64,000 nt of DNA from Bradyrhizobium aeschynomenes (GCF_013178945.1 NZ_JABFDM010000013.1:3724-67723); one strand, 5' to 3'; positions 1 through 9,153 are shown, counted from the first letter of the stretch. A program made the numbers and translations. The notes: generated by a model from the letters alone, not told the origin.

Positions 1-289
1 TCAGGACTGCAGCCATGGCGAAGGCGTAAAGGCAGAGCAGCAGGGAGGCGAGGATGGCTCCGATCTGGCTTGCGGCAGGATACATCAGGCACCCAATCGC
101 CGCGATTTCCGCCGCCAGCAGCAACGGCGCGGCGAGGGGAGCCAACGCCTCAGGCAGCAGACGATAGTCGCGCAGGTTCGCCACGAAGAGAGCGTAGCCT
201 TGAACCTTCTCCAGCACCGCGCGTGCCAGCACGACGATGATGAAGCCGCTTGCCACCAGATGCAGAAGGGGATCGAGCTGCCAATTCAT
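1..289 (-). CDS. mauE: MauE, methylamine dehydrogenase maturation membrane protein (3' end outside window)
   Basis: The reverse strand from ATG at 289 reads an open frame of 96 codons that leaves the window without a stop. It begins MNWQLDPLLHLVASGF and is strongly hydrophobic, with three apparent membrane segments (about residues 8-25, 48-66 and 74-95) and the phrase ARAVLEKVQGYALF, as in MauE proteins. MauE is needed, with MauD, for stable production of the methylamine dehydrogenase small subunit. Its ATG overlaps the TGA of mauB, so the two are probably translationally coupled. The assignment rests on both sequence and position; the usual next genes (mauD, mauA) would lie outside the window. 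Confidence 0.8.
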   Translation of the reverse strand, partial: MNWQLDPLLHLVASGFIIVVLARAVLEKVQGYALFVANLRDYRLLPEALAPLAAPLLLAAEIAAIGCLMYPAASQIGAILASLLLCLYAFAMAAVL

Positions 290-1425
290 CGGGGAGCCTC
301 GACCAAAGCGGCGGTCTCGCCGAGCTTGATGTCCGCGGAGCGCGAGACCTTTCCAGTCGCATCGATCGTGAGGCGCTCGATCTTCTGGTCGACCGGATTG
401 ATCGCGAACAGCACGGTCGGGTCAACCGCCGACAATGTCAGCGACGTCAGGTTGGCAGCCGGCGAGCGCGCCAGAAGACGCTTATTGCCGATGTCGTAGG
501 ACCAGATTTCGGCGCTCGGATTCTTGTGCGCTCCGTCCTTGTCATCGGAATGCATGAGGATATAGGCGATTTTCGCCTTTGCGTCGACGGCAAAGGGCTG
601 ATAGCCGCCCGGCGCCCAGCCGGTCGCATCGGCCGGAATGATATCGAGCGTCTCGATGGCTGTGGCGCGCTCGCCCTCCAGCGAGGCGCGCAGCAGCTTG
701 CCCTTGAAGCTAAGGAAAATGTAGCTGTCCTGGTCGTGCTCGGCGTGAATGAAAAGAGGATCGGCGCCGGCATCGAACAGCTTACCGCTCACCTTACGGT
801 CCGCGCTGCGCAGATTTGCCGTGATCGTGTATGTGCCCACCGTTCCGTCACCGCATAGGGTCGAAAAGCGCAGCGGCGTGGACAGTGCGGGATAGATGCC
901 GAAACATCCAGGCGCCGGAGCCTCGAGCTGACGCTTGCTGTCGGGATCGACGATGCTGACAGAGGTTGCCGGGGTGGCGTTCTGAATGAACAGCAATCTG
1001 CCGTCGCTGGAGCGTTGGAACAGGCTGCGATAGCCGAGCGCCTGGGCACGTCGCGTCAGGATCGGAATTTCGTCGATCACCTTCAAGGTCTGGTCGTCGA
1101 ACACCTGGATGACGTCGGTCCGTTTGCCGCGGGTGAGCCGCTCGTAAAAGGTCGTCGCGACATAGACGCGGTGCTTGTCGGGCGCCGCGACCATCATGCC
1201 GGCGAAGCCGGCTTCCAGCATTCCTTTGAGGCTGAGGTCAGAGGCATCGAGCACGTAGACGCGTCCATCGACCATGTGGGGAAGCGCGGGGTCGGCCACA
1301 TAGACGCGGTTCATGGTCGCGGGAATCGTGCTGCTCGATGTCGCCTCCGGCTTGAATTCGGCCGCAGCGCACGGGCGGAGCATCAGCGCGAGCCCGAGCA
1401 GGGATATGAACGAAGACGACCTCAT
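286..1425 (-). CDS. mauB: Methylamine dehydrogenase heavy (beta) chain MauB
   Basis: This 379-residue protein has a signal peptide (about residues 1-22, cleaving after CAAA) followed by a seven-bladed propeller of the amine dehydrogenase heavy chain type; phrases such as NRVYVADPALPHMVDGRVYVLD and GWAPGGYQPFAVD are typical. The periplasmic heavy chain assembles with the tryptophan tryptophylquinone small chain to oxidise methylamine to formaldehyde and ammonia. Here mauB leads directly into mauE; no mauF, which often comes first in mau operons, lies upstream. Placement just after DMF hydrolase genes suggests it handles methylamine derived from dimethylamine. A perfect palindrome at 1541-1556 lies 116 bp upstream. 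Confidence 0.9.
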   Translation of the reverse strand: MRSSSFISLLGLALMLRPCAAAEFKPEATSSSTIPATMNRVYVADPALPHMVDGRVYVLDASDLSLKGMLEAGFAGMMVAAPDKHRVYVATTFYERLTRGKRTDVIQVFDDQTLKVIDEIPILTRRAQALGYRSLFQRSSDGRLLFIQNATPATSVSIVDPDSKRQLEAPAPGCFGIYPALSTPLRFSTLCGDGTVGTYTITANLRSADRKVSGKLFDAGADPLFIHAEHDQDSYIFLSFKGKLLRASLEGERATAIETLDIIPADATGWAPGGYQPFAVDAKAKIAYILMHSDDKDGAHKNPSAEIWSYDIGNKRLLARSPAANLTSLTLSAVDPTVLFAINPVDQKIERLTIDATGKVSRSADIKLGETAALVEAPR

Positions 1426-1540
1426 CTCAATCTCTCCGCCGCCGGGCCCCCAGTACGCCTACCCCGTCGCCTTTGCAGCAGCCAAGGCTGCGACGTGCTC
1501 CGGGGAGCAAAGCATACGATGGGACGCTCCGGCTCCGTAA

Positions 1541-1556
1541 TGATGCATATGCATCA
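1541..1556. promoter_or_regulatory. 16-bp perfect palindrome upstream of mauB, likely operator
   Basis: The sequence TGATGCATATGCATCA is a perfect palindrome in the 134-bp gap between mauB and dmfA2. A 14/16 match occurs at 9115-9130 and a weaker relative at 10154-10169, each upstream of a gene of the same locus. It is a good candidate for the binding site of the LuxR-type regulator encoded at 9154-10116; binding itself is inference. Confidence 0.6.
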
Positions 1557-1559
1557 CGA

Positions 1560-3872
1560 TCAACGCCAGAGCTTTTCGTCGCCCACGAATTCGCTACCAG
1601 GCAGGGGGCCGGGACGTAGGAAGGCGGTCAGCACGTTGCGCATGATGGTTGCGACGTTGTTGTCGCCCCCTCTGACCGGCAGCGCCTGGCTCCAGGCGAT
1701 GGAGCCGATCGATAGGCAGGCGCCGTTCGAGCCGGTCGTGAAATAGGTCATGTCGGCCCGAACCAGGGGATCCTGGGTACCGCCGCGGCCGGGGAACGCG
1801 TAGGTGATCTCCTCGGATACCAGCGGGTAATTGTCGGAATGCCCGTGCGACGAGGCGACCAGCAGCGTGTGCGGTGGCGTGCCCAGCGCCAGATCATAGC
1901 GGTCGATTTCGATTCCCGCCGCCCCGCCGAGCCCCAGCCCGAAATTGCCGATCTCTTCCCGGTCGCCGATGCCTTCGAACATCCATGCTATCAGGCGGTG
2001 AAAGGAATCCGGCATGCGCTCGAACGGCTGGCTTTCGTCCATGCCCTCGGAGGTGAAGCCGACGCCGACCAGCTTTTGCGGGGCCCGGCCGCGGGAGCGC
2101 CACAGCCCCGACCGCTCGCCGGTGCTGACGAGATAGGCTTCTCCCGGATCGGCCTGCCAAGCCCGCGAGCCGTTGTCGAGCTTGCGCACTTCCATGCAAT
2201 GCGGCTCGTCCTCGCGCAAGCCCGACACCCAGTAGTAGCCGTTGCCGCCGGCATAGATCAGGCGGCCGCCCGCGCGCAGATAGTCCTCGGTGCCGTCCAT
2301 CATCCGCTCGGAATAATATTCCGGATGGGTGCAGTTGATGACCGCGCGATAGGGACGCAGCGCAGCGGCCCCTTCTGCATGCAGATCGTGGTCGGTGAGG
2401 ATCTCGAAATCGTAGCCGGCATGTTGCAGCCACCACAAGAGCGACAGATCGGCCGGCAGGCCCCAGGTGACACCGGTTGCTGCGTTGCGATGCCGCGGCC
2501 GCATGTTGATGATCGGTCGCCGCCAGGACGAATAGCAGCACCCCGAACCGTCGGAATGGTGATCGTAGGTCGACAATCCGAATTCCTGGAGCTTGTAGAA
2601 GTCGATATCGGCCTCGCTGAAGATCGGCGTGTGGGCGGTGATCGCCTGGGCGATCGGCGCATCGAAGCCGAGGCGCTCGTTGGCATAGGCGAGATAGGTG
2701 AATGTCGACATCAGGACCGCCAGCGGCGCGCGCGGCGTCGCCGCCCGGACGAAGAACGGAATATGGTCTTCACTCTCGCCGGCCCGCAGTCGCAGCGCGT
2801 AGACGCCACTCCTCAGATCATTCGGAATCCGCAGCGTCACGGTCGGCGACCAGCGGCAGTCGGTCAGCGCATCATCGCGGAAAGCGATGCCACCGTATTG
2901 TTTGGGGTCGAGGCGAAAGCTGTCCTCCCGTCCAGCCCAGTTCCACCCCGTCATGCCGCGCACCGGCCGGTTGACGCCGAGCGCATCAAGACCATGTGGT
3001 CCAACATCGGTGATGACATCGCCGATGCCCCTGTCGGTGTACCCGGCGCTGGTGTCCCAATGAGCGATGATCGCGTCGGTGGACGGCAGCTCGCCTTGCG
3101 CCAGAGCGGCGATCGCCTCAGGCGGCAAGGCCGTGTTGAGGATTCCGGGGCGGTCGATCTTGCCTGAATAGAGCATCCCGACGAAGCGGCCGCGGCGATC
3201 GTTCTCCTCGCTCGCGCCCGCCCACAGAAACGGGACCGACTCGTCGGGCGCCTGGGGCATCACGCGGAAGGTCTCGGCGACGCGGGAATCGTAGTCGATC
3301 GGCACCACGAGGCCGAGCAGGGAGTTGTAGCGATTGACGACACCGATCTGATAGAGTCGGGCCTCCAAGGTGGCGGCATTGAACGTCGCCGCCACGAAGT
3401 ACCAGGCACGGGGACGCAGCGGCACCTCGGCGGTCACATGGTCGATCAATTCGCCATTGCCGACCCAGAACTCGAGCCGGCCTTCGGTGTTGATGCCGAT
3501 GCCATAGCCCTTGCCGGACATGATGTCCCACTTCGACAGGATGGCCTGGCGGCTGCCGCCCGGCCGAGTCGGAAATACGAAGCCATAGACGGTGAAATCA
3601 CCAGCAGGAACGAGGCGCCGAGAGACGTCCTCGACGACGGCGTGGGCGCCGATCTGGGTGAACTGGCGCTGTACGTTCAGGGTGACCGGAATATCGCAAT
3701 CGATCTCCTCTTCGAGGAATCCGGGACCGTCCGGGTGTTCGTCGCCGTGAACGAGACGAACCAGGCGGGCGTCAACGGTGTCGGTCCCTTCGGCCGAGAT
3801 CATGAAGGACAGGGTCTCGCCCTGCTTGACTGTCCAGGGGTCGCAATAGCCGTAGAGCTTCTTCTCTGCCAT
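1560..3872 (-). CDS. dmfA2: N,N-dimethylformamidase large (beta) subunit
   Basis: The 770-residue product matches the length (about 760) and layout of DMFase large subunits: an N-terminal jelly-roll/laminin-G-like region (about 1-375) and a C-terminal glutamine-amidotransferase-like catalytic region. The residues known from characterised DMFases to form the mononuclear iron site and active site appear in register: Tyr396 in FTYLAYAN, Tyr436 in STYDHHSDG, His516 and Glu518 in THPEYY, and Asn544 in AGGNGYYW. The enzyme hydrolyses N,N-dimethylformamide to formate and dimethylamine in the cytoplasm. I chose ATG 3872, which starts MAEKKLYGYC; a start at 3893 would overlap nothing but adds an unsupported leader. 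It lies 10 bp after the small-subunit gene. Confidence 0.93.
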   Translation of the reverse strand: MAEKKLYGYCDPWTVKQGETLSFMISAEGTDTVDARLVRLVHGDEHPDGPGFLEEEIDCDIPVTLNVQRQFTQIGAHAVVEDVSRRLVPAGDFTVYGFVFPTRPGGSRQAILSKWDIMSGKGYGIGINTEGRLEFWVGNGELIDHVTAEVPLRPRAWYFVAATFNAATLEARLYQIGVVNRYNSLLGLVVPIDYDSRVAETFRVMPQAPDESVPFLWAGASEENDRRGRFVGMLYSGKIDRPGILNTALPPEAIAALAQGELPSTDAIIAHWDTSAGYTDRGIGDVITDVGPHGLDALGVNRPVRGMTGWNWAGREDSFRLDPKQYGGIAFRDDALTDCRWSPTVTLRIPNDLRSGVYALRLRAGESEDHIPFFVRAATPRAPLAVLMSTFTYLAYANERLGFDAPIAQAITAHTPIFSEADIDFYKLQEFGLSTYDHHSDGSGCCYSSWRRPIINMRPRHRNAATGVTWGLPADLSLLWWLQHAGYDFEILTDHDLHAEGAAALRPYRAVINCTHPEYYSERMMDGTEDYLRAGGRLIYAGGNGYYWVSGLREDEPHCMEVRKLDNGSRAWQADPGEAYLVSTGERSGLWRSRGRAPQKLVGVGFTSEGMDESQPFERMPDSFHRLIAWMFEGIGDREEIGNFGLGLGGAAGIEIDRYDLALGTPPHTLLVASSHGHSDNYPLVSEEITYAFPGRGGTQDPLVRADMTYFTTGSNGACLSIGSIAWSQALPVRGGDNNVATIMRNVLTAFLRPGPLPGSEFVGDEKLWR

Positions 3873-3882
3873 GGCGTCGGTC

Positions 3883-4251
3883 TCAGCTCGCAAGCAAGTC
3901 GTTGATTCGGAGCAGGAACACCGCGTGATAGGCCTCGTCGAGGGTCGGATAGAGCTTGTCGTCGACGAGGCGGGGCGGATGGCCGGCGCGGCCGGACAAG
4001 GCCATCACGCGATAGCTGCAGGAACGCAGCGGGCCGACCCTGAGGATGGCGTATTTGTCGGGCATCTCCTCGCGGCGGAAATAGTTCAGCAGACGATCGA
4101 GCGCGTCGGAGTGCTGGCCGAGCGGTTTGGCGCGGTGTTCCGCGATCAGGTCCGGCGTGATCGACGACTTCAGCGCATCGCGCAGCCGCTTGTCGAACAG
4201 GCGCCGGTAGATCAACTGCTTGTCGGAAATCTCGGTGGCTTCCTCGGGCAT
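3883..4251 (-). CDS. dmfA1: N,N-dimethylformamidase small (alpha) subunit, in frame with upstream livM
   Basis: The 122-residue segment from ATG 4251 resembles the roughly 130-residue DMFase alpha subunit: LLNYFRREEMPDKYAILRVG, and a C-terminus TLDEAYHAVFLLRINDLLAS matching the EEAMHAVFLRRIEDV-type end of known alpha subunits. It forms the alpha2-beta2-type hydrolase with DmfA2. The frame continues without a stop into livM upstream, so it may be either a fusion domain or start internally. A purine-rich AAAGGGGGCGAGG sits just before ATG 4251, which favours a separate start. The next gene, dmfA2, follows after 10 bp. Confidence 0.85.
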   Translation of the reverse strand: MPEEATEISDKQLIYRRLFDKRLRDALKSSITPDLIAEHRAKPLGQHSDALDRLLNYFRREEMPDKYAILRVGPLRSCSYRVMALSGRAGHPPRLVDDKLYPTLDEAYHAVFLLRINDLLAS

Positions 4252-5418
4252 GACCTCGCCCCCTTTCTCCGTCCGCGCGGCGCGCCGCTCGCTCTTCTTC
4301 CGGTTCCTGAAGGCCTGGAATTGGGCCTTGATGCCGGTCAGTCCCTCGCGCGCCGTCAGCGCGACGATGATCATGACGGCGGTGACGATGATGATGCGAA
4401 GGGGCCCGAGGCCGATCAGGCCCTTGTCGATCAGCACCACGATCGCGGTGCCGAGCACGGCGCCCTCGGAGCGGCCGAGGCCGCCGATCACGATCATCGC
4501 GAACAGCAGCAGGAGCTGATCGAGCGAGAACACCGCCAGCGAGATCGAGCGGTAAAACATCGCATAGAAGGCACCGATGGCGCCAAGCGCGCTCGAGGCG
4601 AGCACGAAGACGAGCCAGCGCGCGCGGCGGTAGTCGATACCGACGGCCTCGGCGAAGGCTTCGTCCTCGCGCGCGGTCTGCAGCAGCAGGCCAAGTCGCT
4701 CGGTGTTGACAAGGCGAAACACCAGGAGCGCACAGAGCAGAAGGACGAACGCGCCGGCAAATCCGAGGAGCAATCCGGGTCTCTGCAGGTGCCAGGCGGA
4801 AGGGATGAAGGAGGCGACCCCGTTGATGCTGCTGTTGGACGGCGCAAGCGCCTTGATCTGCGAAATCGAAACCCGACAGATCTCGGCGATCCCGAGCGTC
4901 AACAGGGCGTAATAGAGGCCGTCGAGTCGCGTCGAGGGCAGGGCGAGCAGCAGCCCGAAGATCAGGCCTACGGCGGCTCCGACCGGCATCATCAGCGGCC
5001 AGGGCAGGCCGAGATAGACGTTGGCCGCGGCGGCGGCATAGGCGCTCAGGCCGACGACCGCCATGGTCGCCAGCGAGAAGATGCCAGCCGCCCCCACGAT
5101 CAACGTCCAGATCACGTTGATGGCGGCGAAGATGCAGAAGATCGCAGCAATGTTGACGAACTGATCGGACAGGAAGGGAACGGCGATCAGCAGGCCACCG
5201 AGCCCCAACGTCCACCACAGCGGCCGTTTGTCGACGAGCAGTCGCTCGCGCTGCAGCGATTTTGGATTGTAGCGTCCGCGCCAGGCCAGCCAGTGCCGCC
5301 GGCTGAAAGGCGGCCGCCAGCGATGCCACAGCTGCCCGCCGTCCGGCTTCAGCGTGACCTCGTCCGGCCTGCGGCCGACCTTCGCATACGAGGCTGCAGG
5401 TTTGTCCGCGCGCATCAT
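4252..5418 (-). CDS. livM: Branched-chain/amide-type ABC permease LivM (frame continues into dmfA1)
   Basis: Starting at ATG 5418 (MMRADKPAASYAKVGRR), the protein has about nine membrane segments and the LivM signature region (ALLTLGIAEICRVSISQ, LGRSEGAVLGTAIVV), ending with a basic cytoplasmic tail RNRKKSERRAART. The permease family imports branched-chain amino acids, urea or short amides. The start codon overlaps the livH stop (ATGA). No stop codon exists between this permease and the DMFase small subunit; the uninterrupted reading frame runs 3883-5418 and would encode 511 residues. If translation is continuous, DMFase would be tethered to the inner face of the transporter. The context makes DMF or a related amide the likely substrate. 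Confidence 0.85.
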
Positions 5419-6338
5419 TCCCGCGTCTCGTCCAGCAGGCCGCCGAGACCCCGGGGGCGAATGAGAAGAACCAGAACGATGAAGGCGAACTGCACCACCA
5501 GAACGTAGCGCTGGCCGAGAAAGGGAATGATCCCGGTAATGGCCTCGAGAAAGCCGACCAGGATCGCGCCGAGCACGGCGCCCGGGACCGAGCCGAGACC
5601 GCCGAGGAGGGCAATGGTCAGCCCCTTGATCAGCGGCGTGGTGCCGGCACTCGGGTTCACGAAGATGCTCTGCGACAGCAGCACGGCGGCGAGGCCTGCA
5701 AGCGATCCCGTCAACATCATGACTGGAAGCGCCGTCCAGCGAGTCGATATGCCACACAAGGCCGCGCCCTCGGAGTTCTGCATCACGGCACGAATTTCCA
5801 GGCCCCGGCGGCTGATCCGCAGCCACAACAACACCAGTCCGAGGAGTACGATCGTCGTTAAGATGGTGATGGCCTGATCCAGGCGCATTGGCGTGCCGAG
5901 CAGGTTGAAGCGTCCGACGCCGAAGATGCGCGGCAGCGCCTTCTGCTGGGGCCCGAAGGCGAACAACAGGGCCTGAACAGCCGCAAGATTGATGGCAAGC
6001 GTGACGATGAGACTGCGGACAGCGAAGTTCGGCTTGTCGTGGATCGGCAGGAAGGCCACCAGATAGACGAGGATGCCGAACAGCGCGCCTGCGATCATCC
6101 CCGCCATGACGGTAAGGACCGCAAGCAGAACCATTCCGTCAACGCCTGTGCTCCAGCTTCGAATAGCCGGTGCGATCGAGTCGGCCGCGAAATAGGCGGC
6201 GTAGCCGGCCACTGCGAACGTCGCACCATAGGCCATGTTGACCATGCCGATGCTCGACCAGACCAGCGAGATGCCGATCGCCATCAGCGCATAGATGGCG
6301 GCGAGATAGAGCGCATAGATGACGAGGGTTGCGTCCAT
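5415..6338 (-). CDS. livH: Branched-chain/amide-type ABC permease LivH
   Basis: This 307-residue, strongly hydrophobic protein carries LivH features: an N-terminal YLAAIYALMAIGISLVW segment, GMVNMAYGATFAV near residue 35, and the C-terminal LLGGLGSVPGAVLGAILVGF loop contacting the ATPase. It is the second membrane subunit of the transporter. ATG 6338 overlaps the livF stop by one base; a GTG one codon upstream (6341) is an alternative start. Its stop overlaps the livM start, so livF-livH-livM are tightly coupled. Confidence 0.9.
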   Translation of the reverse strand: MDATLVIYALYLAAIYALMAIGISLVWSSIGMVNMAYGATFAVAGYAAYFAADSIAPAIRSWSTGVDGMVLLAVLTVMAGMIAGALFGILVYLVAFLPIHDKPNFAVRSLIVTLAINLAAVQALLFAFGPQQKALPRIFGVGRFNLLGTPMRLDQAITILTTIVLLGLVLLWLRISRRGLEIRAVMQNSEGAALCGISTRWTALPVMMLTGSLAGLAAVLLSQSIFVNPSAGTTPLIKGLTIALLGGLGSVPGAVLGAILVGFLEAITGIIPFLGQRYVLVVQFAFIVLVLLIRPRGLGGLLDETRE

Positions 6339-7039
6339 CACGCGAGCCCCACATGCCCGACCTCGCCGCGCAGGCGGCCGGCGTGCATTCCCATCATGCG
6401 GCTCACGGCGCCGGAGAGCAGCGCAACGTTCTGCTCGGTGATGACCATAGCCTTGCCCTCGAGCGGGATATTCACGAGCGCCTCGATCACCCGCTTGGAG
6501 ACCTTCGGCGCAAGACCGAGGGTCGGCTCGTCGATCAGGTAGAGCCTGGCGTCCGACATCAGCGCACGGCCGATCGAGACCATCCGGCGTTCGCCGCCGG
6601 AGAGCTTGCCGACCAGGGCACCTTGCAACTCATCCAATTGCGGAAACAACTGATAGACGCGCTCGCGGCGGCGAGTGCGGTCTCGCCAGGCCGTCTTGGC
6701 GTGGGCACCGCAATCCAGATGCTCCCGCACCGTCAGCCCCGGAAAGATCGCATCGCCCTGCGGCGTCATGGCAATGCCGAGCCTGACGATTCCCGGCGTA
6801 TAGCGTCCCTCGCCGAGCGAGCGGGTGCCGCCGATCTCCTTGCCGTCGAACAGGATCGAGCCGCGCTGCCAGCCGACGAGCTGCATGATGGCGCGGAACA
6901 GCGTGGTCTTGCCATGGCCATTCAGGCCGACGATCGCGAGCCGCTCGCCCGGCGCAATCGAGAAGTCGATGTCGTGAAGCACCCGCAGCGGCCCGTAGCC
7001 GGCGGACAGGCCGCGAACGGCGAGGAGCGTGCCGCTCAT
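6338..7039 (-). CDS. livF: ABC transporter ATP-binding protein LivF
   Basis: The 233-residue product has a full nucleotide-binding domain: Walker A GLNGHGKTT (about residues 37-45), signature LSGGERRMVSIGRAL, Walker B LYLIDEPTLGLAPK and an H-loop-type ITEQN. GHGKTT replaces the usual GAGKTT. This is the LivF-type ATPase of the amide/branched-chain transporter. I chose ATG 7039 (MSGTLLAVRGLSAGYG) because the frame upstream is a shadow of livG; it overlaps the livG stop. It pairs with LivG, whose signature motif is degenerate, so this subunit probably supplies the intact signature for one of the two ATP sites. Confidence 0.92.
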   Translation of the reverse strand: MSGTLLAVRGLSAGYGPLRVLHDIDFSIAPGERLAIVGLNGHGKTTLFRAIMQLVGWQRGSILFDGKEIGGTRSLGEGRYTPGIVRLGIAMTPQGDAIFPGLTVREHLDCGAHAKTAWRDRTRRRERVYQLFPQLDELQGALVGKLSGGERRMVSIGRALMSDARLYLIDEPTLGLAPKVSKRVIEALVNIPLEGKAMVITEQNVALLSGAVSRMMGMHAGRLRGEVGHVGLA

Positions 7040-7761
7040 GCGACGCCTCCGAAATACGCCGCCTGGACCCGATCGTCGCGAAACACGTCTTCGGGCGCTC
7101 CCTCCGCGATCATCGCGCCGAGATCGAGCACATAGACCCGGTCGGCGATGGCTCCGAGCAATTCGAGCCGGTGCTCGATGAGGATGATGGCGAGATGATA
7201 CTCGTCTGCGAATTTGCGCAGCAGGAGATCGAGCTCCGCGATCTCGGTGTTGATCAGTCCGGAGGCCGGCTCGTCCATCAGCAATACACGCGGCCGGCGC
7301 ATCATGAGGCAGGCCAGCAGGAGCTTGCGCCGATCGAACGTATCGAGCGATCCGGCCGGCCGGTCCCAGCTGGCGTCCAGCCGCACGAGGCGGGCGGCCC
7401 ATTCGGCGTCATGCGCCGACATCATCGGCGCATAGGCCTTGCGAGCGGCGCGCAAGGTCTGACCTATGGTCAGCGCATTGGGAACGACGGGGCTCTGATA
7501 GGTTCGGGCGACGCCGAGCCTGGCCCGCCGAAAGATATCGAGGCGATCGAGCCGCAGCTCGTCGAGAAAGACCGATCCTCGTTGCGGATGGTAGCGCCCG
7601 GACAGGACCTCGAACAGGGAGGTCTTGCCCGCGCCGTTCGGGCCGATCAGGCCGAGCACCTCGCCGCGCTTCACGTGGAGGGACACGTCGCTCAAGATCC
7701 GCCGGCCTCCCAGCGACAGCATGACGCCTTCGCATCCGAAGCACGCGCCAGTGGGCAGCAT
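7036..7761 (-). CDS. livG: ABC transporter ATP-binding protein LivG with degenerate signature motif
   Basis: The 241-residue product is a LivG-type ATPase: Walker A GPNGAGKTS, Q-loop region RTYQSPVV, Walker B VLLMDEPASGL and switch ILIEHRLE. The usual LSxGQ/LSYGQ signature is replaced by SLDTFDRRKLLLA, so one composite ATP site is probably non-canonical. It lies between the binding-protein gene (25 bp upstream) and livF (overlapping) and belongs to the DMF-locus transporter. Confidence 0.9.
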   Translation of the reverse strand: MLPTGACFGCEGVMLSLGGRRILSDVSLHVKRGEVLGLIGPNGAGKTSLFEVLSGRYHPQRGSVFLDELRLDRLDIFRRARLGVARTYQSPVVPNALTIGQTLRAARKAYAPMMSAHDAEWAARLVRLDASWDRPAGSLDTFDRRKLLLACLMMRRPRVLLMDEPASGLINTEIAELDLLLRKFADEYHLAIILIEHRLELLGAIADRVYVLDLGAMIAEGAPEDVFRDDRVQAAYFGGVA

Positions 7762-7786
7762 GGTCGGTGATCCGCGTGCGTTGCGT

Positions 7787-9040
7787 TCAGAACCAGGGAG
7801 CAGGCTTGATCTTGACCTCCGCCAGTTCGGCCGGTGCGATGATCTTATGCTGACCGTCCTGCACCTGCAGCAGCAGATGGCTGATCCCCGCCTTCACATC
7901 CTCTGTCTGCCAGGGATGACAGGGCGGCGCCTGTTCGGCGTTGTCGAACATATAGGTGCCGCAGACGCCCTCGTAGCGAAGCTTGCGGATCGCAGAGCCG
8001 ACGGCGTCGAAATTCGACGGATCGGTTTTCTCCCACACGGTCGCGAGCAGTTTGACGGTGTCGTAGCCGCTGCCCGTATAAACCAGGCCCATATTGTCGC
8101 CGAAGCGCTTGATGTACTTGCTACGGAAATCCTTGCCCTTGCCGTCGGCGTGCGTGCCGATCACGGTCCCCCAGATCATGCCTTCGGCGCTGCCGGCGGC
8201 GAGCTTGAGAAACTCCGGCTGGCTCGGGCCATATTGCAGATAGACCAGCGAGCCCTTGACCGGATCGGCCGCGAACTGCTGGGCAAAGGTGGCGAGCTCC
8301 GCCGCGACCCAATGGTCGATGAACATGACGCCGGCATCGGAATCGTGCAGCGCACGTAGTACCGGCGACCAGTCCTGAACCGGAAACTGAATGTCGGTGA
8401 CGGGACCAAGCACCCATTCGCCGCCGGATTCGGCGATGGCTTTTTGCACCGACTTGGAGATCACCTGGGTGTAGGAGATCTGCTCCTGCACGATATGGAT
8501 CTTGTTGTTCTTCGGCTTCCATCCAGCGGCCGCGAGCTGTTTCAGATAGCGCACGAAGCCGTAGCCGTACCAGGTCTCGGCAGGGTCGATCTGGAAGATA
8601 TTCTTGTATTTGGCGGGATTTGACTTCACGAGCTCAAGCGAGGCGATCGAGGTATTGCCGTGCAGGTAGGGGGTCCCCGACGCCGCGGCGGCATCCATGG
8701 CCGGCTGTGGAATGAGCACGAAAGCCGAGGCGATGGCATGGACCCGCTTGCCCGTCAGGGTCTGCATCGCCGACACCGTGCCTTCCGGTGTCATGATGTC
8801 GATATCGGTGACTTCCGCGCGCAGCTTGCGCCCGGCGACTCCGCCGGCTGCGTTGATCTCATCGATCGCCAGCGTGACCCCGTTGAGCCAGTCCTTCTGG
8901 TCGCCGACCCCGACGGGGGATGATTGGGCGGTAGGCACCCCGATCAAAATATCATCCGCGGCCGCGGCACGGCCGGCCAGCGAGCCGGTCAGAGCGGATG
9001 CTGCCATTCCTCCGAGCAGGGTTCTGCGTGCGATCTGCAT
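7787..9040 (-). CDS. Periplasmic substrate-binding protein of amide/branched-chain-type ABC transporter
   Basis: This 417-residue protein has a twin-arginine-like leader (ARRTLLGGMAASALTGSLAGRAAAA, split here as two parts of one leader) and the two-lobed type I periplasmic binding fold seen in FmdD/UrtA/AmiC-like proteins: ILIGVPTAQSSPVG at the N-terminus and TWYGYGFVRYL mid-protein. These proteins bind short-chain amides or urea. It is the first gene of the transporter operon and precedes livG by 25 bp; a palindrome at 9115-9130 lies 75 bp upstream. Given the downstream DMFase, the ligand is inferred to be DMF or a related small amide. Confidence 0.85.
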   Translation of the reverse strand: MQIARRTLLGGMAASALTGSLAGRAAAADDILIGVPTAQSSPVGVGDQKDWLNGVTLAIDEINAAGGVAGRKLRAEVTDIDIMTPEGTVSAMQTLTGKRVHAIASAFVLIPQPAMDAAAASGTPYLHGNTSIASLELVKSNPAKYKNIFQIDPAETWYGYGFVRYLKQLAAAGWKPKNNKIHIVQEQISYTQVISKSVQKAIAESGGEWVLGPVTDIQFPVQDWSPVLRALHDSDAGVMFIDHWVAAELATFAQQFAADPVKGSLVYLQYGPSQPEFLKLAAGSAEGMIWGTVIGTHADGKGKDFRSKYIKRFGDNMGLVYTGSGYDTVKLLATVWEKTDPSNFDAVGSAIRKLRYEGVCGTYMFDNAEQAPPCHPWQTEDVKAGISHLLLQVQDGQHKIIAPAELAEVKIKPAPWF

Positions 9041-9114
9041 GTGCGGTGTCCTGTCCTGACCTGCGTACGATCATCAGCGATCGTTACGGTACGGCGATGG
9101 AAGGGACCCCGGTA

Positions 9115-9130
9115 TGATGCAGATGCATTA
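9115..9130. promoter_or_regulatory. Operator-like palindrome upstream of the binding-protein gene
   Basis: TGATGCAGATGCATTA is identical at 14 of 16 positions to the perfect palindrome upstream of mauB. It sits in the 113-bp gap between the LuxR-type regulator gene and the transporter operon, 75 bp before the binding-protein ATG, where an activator site would be expected. Confidence 0.6.
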
Positions 9131-9153
9131 GGGCAGGGCGAATGGCTCGCGGT

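Noticed and set aside
3871..5508. Long plus-strand open frame opposite livM/dmfA1
   Set aside because: Composition is that of a GC-rich antisense shadow (Arg/Glu/Asp-rich, no domain), while the minus strand encodes clear permease and DMFase sequences.
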